Assembly: GCA_963844845.1 (NCBI GenBank)
Contig: CAWJPW010000001.1
Coordinates: forward strand, 186,001 to 250,000
Source: CAWJPW01 sp963844845
Lineage (GTDB): Bacteria; Acidobacteriota; Thermoanaerobaculia; Thermoanaerobaculales; Sulfomarinibacteraceae
Direction: 5' to 3'
DNA length: 64,000 nucleotides
The stretch's first letter is position 1. Each line of letters opens with the position of its first letter. Below the pieces are notes generated by a model. It saw nothing but the letters and a program-made list of their open reading frames with translations, was not told the origin of the DNA and made no database searches. Position numbers and translations under genes: made by a program. This document shows, piece by piece, positions 51,676-59,630 of this stretch.

Positions 51676-51956
51676 GGGAGCACGGTAGCAGACGAGACAT
51701 CTTGCACGCGCGCTCTTCTGGGCGCATCATTCGCCGCCCTGGCGACACGCGCGACGAAGGCGACGCCGTCCCCCTCGTCGATGCCATGTCCCACCCGCCC
51801 GCCCAAACCCGTCGCCTGCGACGACGGAAAACGGCGCTCCAACCATCAACCATTGCCTGTCATCCTGAGCAAGCGGAGGCCCGAAGGGCCGGAGCGCGTC
51901 GAAGGACCCCCTGGCCGAAGCCGGCACAAGCCTGCAGCCAGGGTCGGGGTCCCACC

Positions 51957-52074
51957 GGGGCACGCCGGCCGCTTCGCGGCCTTAACGGCCACTCGGTCGG
52001 CGCCGCTGCACACGCGAGCGTGTGCAAGGCACCTCCCTCCCGTCCGCCCGTGGCTCCGCCACGGCGGCGTGCCC
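51957..52074 (+). repeat. Foldback element B1, copy 4
   Basis: GGGGCACGCCGGCCG opens and CGGCGGCGTGCCC closes it, with CACACGCGAGCGTGTG and CCGTGGCTCCGCCACGG hairpins inside. It is followed by the first ~45 nt of the next block module (to GGTGATCCC), as in the other copies. Confidence 0.72.
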
Positions 52075-52189
52075 GGCGGCCCAAGCGCCTTGGAGAGAGC
52101 GGCCCGTAAACACAGGTGATCCCATCGCAGTGTAGGCGCGCGACTTTCGCGCGCCACCCACCGCTTCGATGCGGAGAACGCCGTGCCGG

Positions 52190-52386
52190 CAACCTGCCAC
52201 CGATCGGCGGAGGAGGCTCACCACCGCCCCGGGGCACAGGTCCTCCGGCGGGCGTGCCGTCCTTGACGGCTTCCCTGGAGCGCCCTCTCCATTGCGGCGC
52301 GTTGGCGGGAAGCGTCAAGGGGGGCTCCCATGGCCCTCGGCGCCCGGAGTACTGGCCCCGAACCACCAGGCAGGCGACTCGGCGAG
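52190..52386 (+). repeat. Dispersed module C, copy 2
   Basis: It matches 34178-34375 over most of its length, including CTCACCACCGCCCCGG, CACAGGTCCTCCG, CCTTGACGGCTTCCCT, AAGCGTCAAGG and GGCGACTCGGCG. Here the sequence is then interrupted by a family A element. Confidence 0.68.
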
Positions 52387-52562
52387 CCCGCGTGTCTGCC
52401 CGAGCTTCGTCGCGAGACCGCGGAGCCGCCTGTCAGGGTGGCGATTCGACCAAGGCGCCGCCGAGACGTAGCAGCGCTACGTCGCAGGCGGCTCCGCCGG
52501 GCGAAGCGTCGCCCTGGCCGGTGGATCCGCGATCGTAGCAGATGATCGGGCAGACACGCGGG
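52387..52562 (-). mobile_element. Family A structured element, solo copy with perfect 17-bp terminal inverted repeats
   Basis: CCCGCGTGTCTGCCCGA (52387-52403) is exactly inverted at 52546-52562. The interior holds an 8-bp hairpin GACGTAGC-AGC-GCTACGTC (52465-52483) and shares its core with the element and array at 26.8 kb in opposite orientation. At 34.36 kb the flanking modules are joined without it, giving an apparent empty site. No coding capacity was seen. Confidence 0.66.
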
Positions 52563-52568
52563 TGTCAA

Positions 52569-52627
52569 GGGCCCGGGGGCGGCCTTGTTGCCGTCTGCCT
52601 CCTCGTGCCGTTGCCGCCCCCGGGCCC
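52569..52627. repeat. GC-rich 15-bp inverted repeat
   Basis: GGGCCCGGGGGCGGC (52569-52583) and GCCGCCCCCGGGCCC (52613-52627) are perfect complements. The left arm and its CTTGTTGCCG neighbour correspond to the segment that follows module C at 34.36 kb. Confidence 0.6.
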
Positions 52628-52806
52628 GCGCCGACGGGCGGCGGCCCAGCCGCCGCACGGGAGCCGGTGCCCGCAGAACCCCCTGCCACCAATCCCATAC
52701 CGCCCGCCGAAGGCTACCCCACACTCCCCCGCAGCACAGATCCTCCGCACGACGTGCCATCCATGAGGTACCCCCAAAGCGTCTCCTCGTGCGGGGGGTA
52801 CTCAGC

Positions 52807-52812
52807 TACACT
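52807..52812 (+). promoter_or_regulatory. -10-like TACACT giving a leaderless start at 52819
   Basis: TACACT ends 7 nt before ATG 52819, with no Shine-Dalgarno. Confidence 0.5.
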
Positions 52813-52818
52813 ACCGCC

Positions 52819-53718
52819 ATGCTGACAGTCGCCCTGCTCCTCGCCGCTTTTGCGACGGCGCGGTGGACGGCGGCACGACGACGCGTCTGGTCGCGCCGCG
52901 CGGTGGGGACGGGGCTCGCGACCTGCGGCGGGCTGCTCGTCCTCGCTGCGGCCGTCAACCCAGGCGCCTACGAGCTGGGCAAGCTGGCCGGTACGCTGGC
53001 GATGCCGGCCGGGCTCGTGTGGCTGACCCTGGGCGGGCTGGCCTGGGGTCTGGCCGAGGCTGGTCACCGGCGCTGGGCGCTGGCCACCGGAGCGTGCTTC
53101 ATCGCCTACGCCTTGGCGGGAAATGCGTGGGTGGGGAGCATCCTGGTCCGGCAGCTGGAGGCACCGTTCGCAAACGTCGACCCATTCCGCGGCGATCCCC
53201 TCGACGCCGCAGTGATCCTCGGCGGTGGCCTCGACGTCACCGAGCGGGGCCAGATCACCCTCGGTGACGCCGGCGACCGGGTCATCCTCGCGCTCCGCCT
53301 GCAGCGCGCCGGTCGGGTTCACACCCTGGTAACCACGGGTCCGCACTTCCGCCACCCGGTGCCCGACGACCTCACCGTGCCGCGGGCCACCGCGATGCTC
53401 TGGGAGGAGCTAGGTGTCCCGTCTTCCTCCATCGTTCCCATCGACGGGCCGCGCAACACCAGCGCCGAGATCACGGCTTTCGCGCGTCTGGTGCGGGCGC
53501 GGGGGTGGCAACGGGTCGGCATCGTTACCTCCGCGTGGCACCTGCGCCGGGCGATGCGCCTGGCCGGGCGCGCTGGTCTGGACGCACAGCCGCTGCCCGC
53601 CGACGTGCGCAGCCAGAGTATCCCCGTCACTCCGAGGTACCTCGTACCGCAGGGTGACGGCTTCGGTTGGGTGAACACCTGCTGTTGGGAGCTTCTGGGT
53701 GCAGCGGTGGGGCGCTGA
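52819..53718 (+). CDS. YdcF/ElyC-family (DUF218) membrane protein
   Basis: This 299-residue protein has three to four N-terminal membrane segments (to ~residue 110) followed by a DUF218 domain (about 125-290) with AAVILGGGLDVTERGQI, TLVTTGP and GPRNTSAEI, and VTSAWHLRRAMRL. Relatives (ElyC, SanA, YdcF) act on envelope integrity, perhaps in lipid-carrier metabolism, but the biochemical role is unsettled. Start 52819 is fixed by the promoter spacing; the frame is open far upstream through the repeats. Confidence 0.8.
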   Translation: MLTVALLLAAFATARWTAARRRVWSRRAVGTGLATCGGLLVLAAAVNPGAYELGKLAGTLAMPAGLVWLTLGGLAWGLAEAGHRRWALATGACFIAYALAGNAWVGSILVRQLEAPFANVDPFRGDPLDAAVILGGGLDVTERGQITLGDAGDRVILALRLQRAGRVHTLVTTGPHFRHPVPDDLTVPRATAMLWEELGVPSSSIVPIDGPRNTSAEITAFARLVRARGWQRVGIVTSAWHLRRAMRLAGRAGLDAQPLPADVRSQSIPVTPRYLVPQGDGFGWVNTCCWELLGAAVGR

Positions 53719-53732
53719 ACCGGGACCTGCGG

Positions 53733-53738
53733 TACACT
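53733..53738 (+). promoter_or_regulatory. -10-like TACACT giving a leaderless start at 53747
   Basis: TACACT ends 9 nt before GTG 53747. It overlaps the 28-nt spacer after the previous stop. Confidence 0.45.
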
Positions 53739-53746
53739 TCCGGGCC

Positions 53747-54721
53747 GTGCCCAAACCCGAAGCGCCTCGCGACCTACCGACCTTTGCCGACGTCCGGCGC
53801 GCCGCGACCCGGATAGCCGCCTTCATACACCACACGCCGGTGCTCACCAGCCGCACCCTGGATGCCGCCGCCGGCGCCGAGCTCTTCTTCAAGTGCGAGT
53901 GCTTCCAGCGGGTCGGCGCCTTCAAGTACCGCGGCGCCACCAACGCTGCCCAGGCGCTGCCGACAGCGGACGCCGACCGCGGCGTGGCCACCCACTCCTC
54001 GGGCAACCACGCCGCCGCGCTTGCTCTCGCCGCCCGTGTCCGCGACATCCCGGCCTTCATCGTGATGCCCCGCACCGCGCCGGCGGTGAAGCGGGCGGCC
54101 GTGGCGGGCTACGGCGCCGAGATCACCCTCTGCGAGCCCACCCTGGAAGCGCGTGAGAGCACCCTGGCCGAGGTCGTGGCCCGCACCGGCGCCACCGAGG
54201 TCCACCCCTACGACGAGCCCATGGTCATCGCCGGACAGGGCACGGCCGCCCTTGAGCTGCTCGAGGAGGTCTCCGGCCTCGACGCGGTCATCGCCCCTGT
54301 GGGCGGCGGCGGGCTGCTCAGTGGCACCGCCCTGGCGGTGCGCGGCCTGGCTCCCCGCGCGAGCGTCCTCGGCGCCGAGCCGGTGCAGGCGGACGACGCC
54401 GCGCGCTCGCTGGCAGCGGGTTGTGTGCTCCCGTCCGAGGACCCGCAGACGGTGGCCGACGGGCTCCTCACCGCCCTGTCCCAGCGGACCTTCGCCATCA
54501 TCAGCCGCGAGGTCGAAGGCATCGTTACGGTGCCCGAGGCGGCCATCGTCGCGGCCATGCGGTTGGTCTGGGAGCGCATGAAGATCCTCATTGAACCGTC
54601 GGCGGCGGTACCGGTTGCGGCCCTCCTCGACCCCTCGACCGGCCTCGCTGGGAAGCGGGTGGGCGTGATCCTCTCCGGAGGCAACGTGGACCTCGAGCAC
54701 CTCCCCTGGAGCTCACGCTGA
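53747..54721 (+). CDS. PLP-dependent threonine dehydratase/serine racemase-like enzyme
   Basis: This fold-type II PLP enzyme of 324 residues is likely to deaminate threonine or serine or to racemise serine. The PLP lysine is in GAFKYRGA near residue 61, with the phosphate-binding loop GGGGLL near 186, and SSGNHAAALALAA just after the Lys. No ACT regulatory domain follows, so it is a catabolic-type or racemase-like form. The start is GTG 53747. Confidence 0.82.
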   Translation: MPKPEAPRDLPTFADVRRAATRIAAFIHHTPVLTSRTLDAAAGAELFFKCECFQRVGAFKYRGATNAAQALPTADADRGVATHSSGNHAAALALAARVRDIPAFIVMPRTAPAVKRAAVAGYGAEITLCEPTLEARESTLAEVVARTGATEVHPYDEPMVIAGQGTAALELLEEVSGLDAVIAPVGGGGLLSGTALAVRGLAPRASVLGAEPVQADDAARSLAAGCVLPSEDPQTVADGLLTALSQRTFAIISREVEGIVTVPEAAIVAAMRLVWERMKILIEPSAAVPVAALLDPSTGLAGKRVGVILSGGNVDLEHLPWSSR

Positions 54722-54783
54722 ACCGTACCCCGGAATAGAATTGGGTTCTCAAGATTTCTCTCCTGTCGTGCAGAGGAGGAACC

Positions 54784-55440
54784 ATGAGCACCAGACCACA
54801 TGTCTTCGTTGCACTCGCCATCGCCGCCGTCCTCACCACCGCAGGCTGCTCCCGCCAGGAGCCCGCCGCACCGGAGCCCACTCCTGCCGCCGCCGCCTCC
54901 ACCAACCAGAAGATCCAGCTCCCCGTGGACGTCGGCGACGCCCGGCTCGAGACCGCCGTCCGCCTCGCCCTGTTGGAGAGGCTCGGAGTCCAGAGCATGG
55001 GCGTCGGAGTCGACGTCACCGGCAGCGAGGTCACCCTGTCGGGTGACGTCCCCACCCCGGCCGATAAGGATGTGGCGCTGGAGACAGCTCGAGGCGTCGA
55101 AGGGGTCGGGTCGGTCACCGACGAGCTCGGGGTCGCCACGGTGAGCGGTGAGAGTGAGGGCCAGGTTGAAACGGTTTCCGAACAGGTCCAGAACGAGATC
55201 CTGGCGAGCCGTGTGAAGCTCGCCCTGTTCGGCGACATGGATGCCGCCGCCTTCGATATCGACGTGGACGCCAGCCAGGGCGAGGTGACCCTGCACGGCA
55301 CCGTCCCCGACGAGAGCAGCCACAAGCTGGCCGTGGCCACCGCGCGCAGCACCGACGGCGTCAACAGCGTGGTCGACGACCTCACCGTCCAGCCCATCGC
55401 TGAGCCGGGCCCGTACACCAAGGAGGAGCCGGCGCAGTAG
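54784..55440 (+). CDS. BON-domain lipoprotein
   Basis: This is an exported lipoprotein of 218 residues. The signal peptide ends in a lipobox (LTTAGC, Cys at about residue 22). After a Pro/Ala linker it has two BON domains (about 50-125 and 140-210), phospholipid-interacting modules seen in OsmY/DolP-like proteins that guard envelope integrity. A TAGAAT -10-like site and a GAGGAGGA ribosome site lie upstream. Confidence 0.85.
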   Translation: MSTRPHVFVALAIAAVLTTAGCSRQEPAAPEPTPAAAASTNQKIQLPVDVGDARLETAVRLALLERLGVQSMGVGVDVTGSEVTLSGDVPTPADKDVALETARGVEGVGSVTDELGVATVSGESEGQVETVSEQVQNEILASRVKLALFGDMDAAAFDIDVDASQGEVTLHGTVPDESSHKLAVATARSTDGVNSVVDDLTVQPIAEPGPYTKEEPAQ

Positions 55441-55455
55441 AGCGGTCCGACCCGG

Positions 55456-56337
55456 TCAGCTCTGCGCGGCTCTACGGAGCCGGCCGCGCACCTGCACTAG
55501 CAGCACTCCGGCTGCCGCCAGGGTCAGCCCGATGACCTGTCGGGGGCCCAGACGCTCGCCCAGCACCAGCCAAGCCATCACGGCGATCTGAATGAGCATG
55601 GTGTTGTTGATGAGGCTCGACTCCATCGCCGGGAGCCGGCGCAGGGTGTGGTTCCAGAGGGTGAACGCAAAGGCGGTATTGACCACCGCCAGCCATCCCA
55701 CGATGGCCCAGGCGCTGACGCTGAGCCGCGGCAGCCCCTGCGTGGCCACACCTGCGACCAGCAGCACTGTCGAGCCCGCCCCCATGCTCACCACAGTCAC
55801 GGCCAGGGGATGAAGGTGCCCGCGACGGTTGACAGCCCTCCCCACCACCGCGGCGCCGGCGTTGGCTGTCACACCCACTCCCACCACCACCAGGCCGAGA
55901 ACCGCCGCCGGCGGCAGGGACGCGGGCAGCAGGTAGACCACCACTCCGGCCAGGTAGACCCCAACGCCCAGCCACTGGCGCGAGCTCGGCCGCTCACCCA
56001 ACAGGGGGATGCCGAGCACGGCCACAATCACCGGCGTGAAGGCCAGCAGCAGGCTCACGGTCACTGCCGGCAGGAGGGCAAGGCCCAGGAACTGTGCCCC
56101 CTGCGTGGCGGTGTACATGAGCAGACCGAGGAGGAGCAGCAGGCCCCAGTCACGAGCGCCGAGACCGGTCAGGGAGCGTCGCACCTCCCGCCGCCAGGCC
56201 ACCACTGGGAGCAGGCAGAGGAAGGCGAGCACGTAACGGAGGCCGGCGAACGTGAGAGCGGGAATCTCGTCCAGGCCGAGCTTGATGAGCACCCACGAGG
56301 TGGACCAGAGAAACGTAACCAGCAGGGCCTGCAGCAC
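55456..56337 (-). CDS. EamA/DMT-superfamily transporter
   Basis: This 293-residue inner-membrane protein has about ten hydrophobic segments in two tandem EamA repeats (about 1-135 and 145-285), the length and layout of drug/metabolite transporters. The short hydrophilic loops and the late WLAVVNTAFAFTLWNHTLRRLPAMESSL segment fit the family. The start is GTG 56337 with no evident Shine-Dalgarno. It diverges from the adaptor gene and converges on the BON gene. The substrate is unknown. Confidence 0.85.
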   Translation of the reverse strand: MLQALLVTFLWSTSWVLIKLGLDEIPALTFAGLRYVLAFLCLLPVVAWRREVRRSLTGLGARDWGLLLLLGLLMYTATQGAQFLGLALLPAVTVSLLLAFTPVIVAVLGIPLLGERPSSRQWLGVGVYLAGVVVYLLPASLPPAAVLGLVVVGVGVTANAGAAVVGRAVNRRGHLHPLAVTVVSMGAGSTVLLVAGVATQGLPRLSVSAWAIVGWLAVVNTAFAFTLWNHTLRRLPAMESSLINNTMLIQIAVMAWLVLGERLGPRQVIGLTLAAAGVLLVQVRGRLRRAAQS

Positions 56338-56504
56338 CGCGGCGAGGTGGCCTGTGCCTCTCCCACCGACGACCGGGGCTTCGTCCTCCCGAACCCGCTG
56401 CTTGGCGACCGTAAGGCACCTCCGCCGGCGATTCTAGCGGGAACCTTTCCGCCTCACCTGCGTAGGTAGGGGCGGAAACGGTCATGTCGATCTGGAGGAG
56501 GACC

Positions 56505-57707
56505 ATGGCGGTGTTCAGGAAGCGCTGGTGGCTGATCGTGCTGGCTGTGATCGCGGTGGCGGCCGCCGCTGTCGCCGCCACCAACCGCGGCAAGAGCAAC
56601 CAGAATGAGGAGAAGGGCCCGGAGGTTCCGACCCTGGCGGCCAAGACCGGCGACGTCCAGGTGGTGGTGCGCGAGATCGGCACCGTGGAGCCGGAGGTCA
56701 AGGTCGACATCAAGTCGAGCCTCTCCGGGCGCGTCGTCGACCTTCCGGTGCGGGCCGGCGATCGCGTGACCCGCGGTCAGCTCATCGCCCGCATCGAGCC
56801 CGACGTCAACCAGGCGCAGAGCCTGCTCGGCGTCAAGAACTCCCTGTCGGACGCCGTCATCGGGCTCGAGGACGCCAAGGCCGACTACACGGCCAAGCGG
56901 GCACTCTTCGAGAAGGGCCTGCTCTCGGTGGACGCCCACCGCGAGGCCGAGACCCGCCTCCGCCAGGCTCAGCAGGCCTACGACGCCGCCCGCGAGACCA
57001 TCGGCGTGGTCGAGGCTTCGGGCATCCCGGTGGGTGACAACCCCCGCCAGGTGGTGAACATCACCTCGCCGATGGAAGGCATCATCATCGAGCGGCCGGT
57101 GGAGCTGGGCGAAACGGCTACCGGCAGCGGCTCGTTCAACGCCGGGACGGTCATCGCCACGGTGGCGGACCTCGCCTCCATGATCGTCAAGGCCGGCGTC
57201 AACGAGGTCGACATCGGCAAGATCCACGAAGGGCAGGAGGTCAGGGTCACCCTCGACGCCTACCCGCGCAAGCTCTTCCCAGCCACGATCCGGCGCATCG
57301 CCCCCGCCGCCCGCCTCGACAACCAGGTCAAGGTATTCGACGTGGAGATCGCCCTCGATCACCTGGGGCACGAGCTGCGCACCGGCATGACCGCCAACAT
57401 CGAGGTGCGCGGCGAGACGCGCACGGCGGTGCTCACGGTCCCGGTGGAGTCAGTCTTCGTGCGCGGCGACGAGGAGGTCGTCTACGTCAAGCGGGAGACT
57501 GCTCTCCCCGCCGAGGCTGGCGCCGGGGCCGAGCCCGAGCCGTGGCGTGACGATCCGCGCCAGGAGTGGCGGAGGTGGTTCGAGGAGCGCCCGGTGACCA
57601 CCGGTATCGCCTCGACCACCGAGGTGGAGATCACCGACGGCCTCACCGCTGACGAGCAGGTGGCCCTGGCCGACCCGTCCAAGCCCAAGGAGGAGACGCG
57701 GTCATGA
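56505..57707 (+). CDS. MacA-like periplasmic adaptor subunit
   Basis: This 400-residue membrane-fusion protein is the periplasmic adaptor of a tripartite or FtsX-type exporter. It starts with one membrane helix (WWLIVLAVIAVAAAAVA), then has the lipoyl-like/hairpin/beta-barrel order with VKVDIKSSLSGRVVDLPVRAGDRV, the coiled-coil hairpin (~90-170) and the barrel with VTLDAYPRKLFPATI. ATG 56505, with GGAGGAGG just upstream, is preferred over the earlier ATG 56484. Its stop overlaps the ABC ATPase gene by 4 nt. Confidence 0.86.
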   Translation: MAVFRKRWWLIVLAVIAVAAAAVAATNRGKSNQNEEKGPEVPTLAAKTGDVQVVVREIGTVEPEVKVDIKSSLSGRVVDLPVRAGDRVTRGQLIARIEPDVNQAQSLLGVKNSLSDAVIGLEDAKADYTAKRALFEKGLLSVDAHREAETRLRQAQQAYDAARETIGVVEASGIPVGDNPRQVVNITSPMEGIIIERPVELGETATGSGSFNAGTVIATVADLASMIVKAGVNEVDIGKIHEGQEVRVTLDAYPRKLFPATIRRIAPAARLDNQVKVFDVEIALDHLGHELRTGMTANIEVRGETRTAVLTVPVESVFVRGDEEVVYVKRETALPAEAGAGAEPEPWRDDPRQEWRRWFEERPVTTGIASTTEVEITDGLTADEQVALADPSKPKEETRS

Positions 57708-58393
57708 CCGCCCTGATCGAGCTGGAGGGGGTCAGCAAGGTCTACGGTAGCGGCGCCGTGGCGGTGGAGGCACTGCGCGGCATCGACCTGATCGTCGATG
57801 AAGGCGAGTACCTGGCCATCATGGGACCCTCGGGATCTGGGAAGTCCACCCTCATGCACATCCTCGGCCTGCTGGACACTCCCACGTCGGGCTCCTACCG
57901 CCTCGCCGGCGAGGAGGTCGGCGGCCTCGGTCGCCGCCGCCTGGCCCACCTGCGCTCGCGGGAGATCGGCTTCATCTTCCAGGCCTTCAACCTGCTGCCC
58001 AAGGCGAGCCTGCTGCGCAACGTCGAGCTCCCTCTGCTGTACGCCGGCGTGGGCCGCAAGGAGCGCCGCCGGCGCGCTCTCGCCTCGCTCGAGCGCGTAG
58101 ACCTCGGCAACCGCCTCAAGCACCGGCCCAACGAGCTCTCTGGCGGTCAGCGGCAGCGCGCCGCCATCGCCCGGGCCCTGGTCACCGAGCCGCGGGTCAT
58201 CATGGCCGACGAGCCCACCGGGAACCTCGACCAGGGCACGGGCCTCGAGATCCTCGACATGTTCGACGCCCTCCACATCATCGGTCAGACGGTGATCGTA
58301 GTGACCCACGACCCGCACGTGGCGGAGCGTGCGCAGCGCACCATCCGGCTGGTGGACGGGCTCATCACCGAGGACGTCAAGGCGGCGGCATGA
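57704..58393 (+). CDS. ABC transporter ATPase, MacB/LolD-type
   Basis: This cytoplasmic ATPase of 229 residues powers the adjacent permeases. It has Walker A GPSGSGKST, the signature LSGGQRQR, Walker B VIMADEPTGNLD and the D-loop/H-loop in VVTHDPHVAERA. ATGA overlaps join it to the adaptor gene before it and to the first permease gene after it, so the exporter subunits are probably translated from one message. Confidence 0.92.
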   Translation: MTALIELEGVSKVYGSGAVAVEALRGIDLIVDEGEYLAIMGPSGSGKSTLMHILGLLDTPTSGSYRLAGEEVGGLGRRRLAHLRSREIGFIFQAFNLLPKASLLRNVELPLLYAGVGRKERRRRALASLERVDLGNRLKHRPNELSGGQRQRAAIARALVTEPRVIMADEPTGNLDQGTGLEILDMFDALHIIGQTVIVVTHDPHVAERAQRTIRLVDGLITEDVKAAA

Positions 58394-59622
58394 CGCCCCT
58401 CCACTTTGTCCACGAGGGGCTGGTGGAGATCCGAGAGCACCTGGGGCGCACGGTGCTACAGACCCTCGGCGTGATCCTTGGCGTCGCCTCGGTGGTCGCC
58501 ACGCTGGGCATGACAGCCGGCCAGGAGGCGCGACGCGACCGCTACTTCGCCGAGTCGGGCGGCACCACCCTCATGGGCGTGTGGAACCAGCCGCCGGCCG
58601 AGCTGGAGCTCACCGCCAGGCAGCGCGCTCGCACCGGGCTCAAGCTCGAGGACGCCCAGGCCATCCGCGATTCGATCCCGGGCTTCGACCTGGTGGTCGC
58701 CGAGATCGGCCGCCAGATGCAGGTCCGCGCAGGGTCCACCGAGCTCAACGTCCGGGTGACGGCCATCGAGCCGGACTTCAAGGAGATGCGCGAGCTGGAG
58801 CTGGCTAAGGGACGCTACCTCACCGACCACGACATGGCCACCGGGGCGGCGGTGGCCGTCCTCGGCGCCACCCGGGCTCGAGAGCTCTTCGGCTCCGTCG
58901 ATCCGGTGGGCCAGTCGATCACCGCCGACGGGGTGCGCTACAGCGTGGTCGGCGTCATGAAGGAGCGGGTCTTCTACTGGAACAAGAAGTCCGACTACAA
59001 CGCCCACGAGTGGATGAACCGGCTCATCATGGTACCCATCACCTCCCTCATGCTTCGCCACATGAAGGCCGGCGAGGACGCCATCGGCGAGCTCAATCTG
59101 CGGCTGGCCTCACCCGAGGCCCATGCCAAGGCCCGCCCGGCTCTCGAGCAGTTGCTCCTCGCACGCCACGGAGTCCGCGACTTCGGCGTCTGGGATCGCA
59201 AGGAGCGCATCGACGAGGGCAATCGCGAGGGCCGCATCTACGATCTCACCTTCCTGGCCTGCGGCATCATCTCCCTGCTGGTGGGCGGTATCGTCATCAC
59301 CAACATCATGCTGGCGTCGTTCACCGAGCGGATGCGTGAGGTTGGAGTGCGCAAGGCCCTGGGCGCCACCGGCTGGCAGGTCTTCGTGCAGTTCCTTGTG
59401 GAGGCTCTGGTGGTCACCGTGCTGGGCGGCACCGCCGGCCTCGCCCTGGGCATCGGCTTCACCTGGGTGATTACGACGCTCCTTTACGTCGAGATGGCTC
59501 TCACGCCCTCCATGGTGGCGGCGGCGGTGGGTGCTGCGTCGGTGGTCGGTCTGGTCTTCGGTCTCTACCCGGCGGTGCGCGCCTCGCGCCTCGACCCGGT
59601 GGTGGCGCTGCGCTACGAGTGA
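58390..59622 (+). CDS. ABC transporter permease (FtsX/MacB type), first subunit
   Basis: This 410-residue permease has an N-terminal membrane helix (TVLQTLGVILGVASVVATLGM), a ~250-residue periplasmic domain and three C-terminal membrane helices, ending with ASRLDPVVALRYE, the FtsX-family tail. It overlaps the ATPase stop by 4 nt. A related permease follows, so the membrane part is probably a heterodimer. Confidence 0.88.
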   Translation: MTPLHFVHEGLVEIREHLGRTVLQTLGVILGVASVVATLGMTAGQEARRDRYFAESGGTTLMGVWNQPPAELELTARQRARTGLKLEDAQAIRDSIPGFDLVVAEIGRQMQVRAGSTELNVRVTAIEPDFKEMRELELAKGRYLTDHDMATGAAVAVLGATRARELFGSVDPVGQSITADGVRYSVVGVMKERVFYWNKKSDYNAHEWMNRLIMVPITSLMLRHMKAGEDAIGELNLRLASPEAHAKARPALEQLLLARHGVRDFGVWDRKERIDEGNREGRIYDLTFLACGIISLLVGGIVITNIMLASFTERMREVGVRKALGATGWQVFVQFLVEALVVTVLGGTAGLALGIGFTWVITTLLYVEMALTPSMVAAAVGAASVVGLVFGLYPAVRASRLDPVVALRYE

Positions 59623-59630
59623 GGTGACGG

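Larger units (their letters stand above)
51676..52818. other. 1.14-kb gap filled with repeat modules
   Basis: No credible gene was found. In order it holds a partial inner-end module of the 34/38-kb blocks (51760-51835), a TGTCATCCTGAGC-type motif (51857-51910), B1 (51957-52074), a GGCGCGCG-ACTTT-CGCGCGCC hairpin (52134-52154), module C (52190-52386), family A (52387-52562), a segment with GC-rich inverted repeats (52569-52627) and a partial C (52725-52765). Confidence 0.7.

Noticed and set aside
52387..52562. Integron attC site
   Set aside because: There is no RYYYAAC/GTTRRRY core, no integrase and no cassette array; the ends are long perfect inverted repeats instead.
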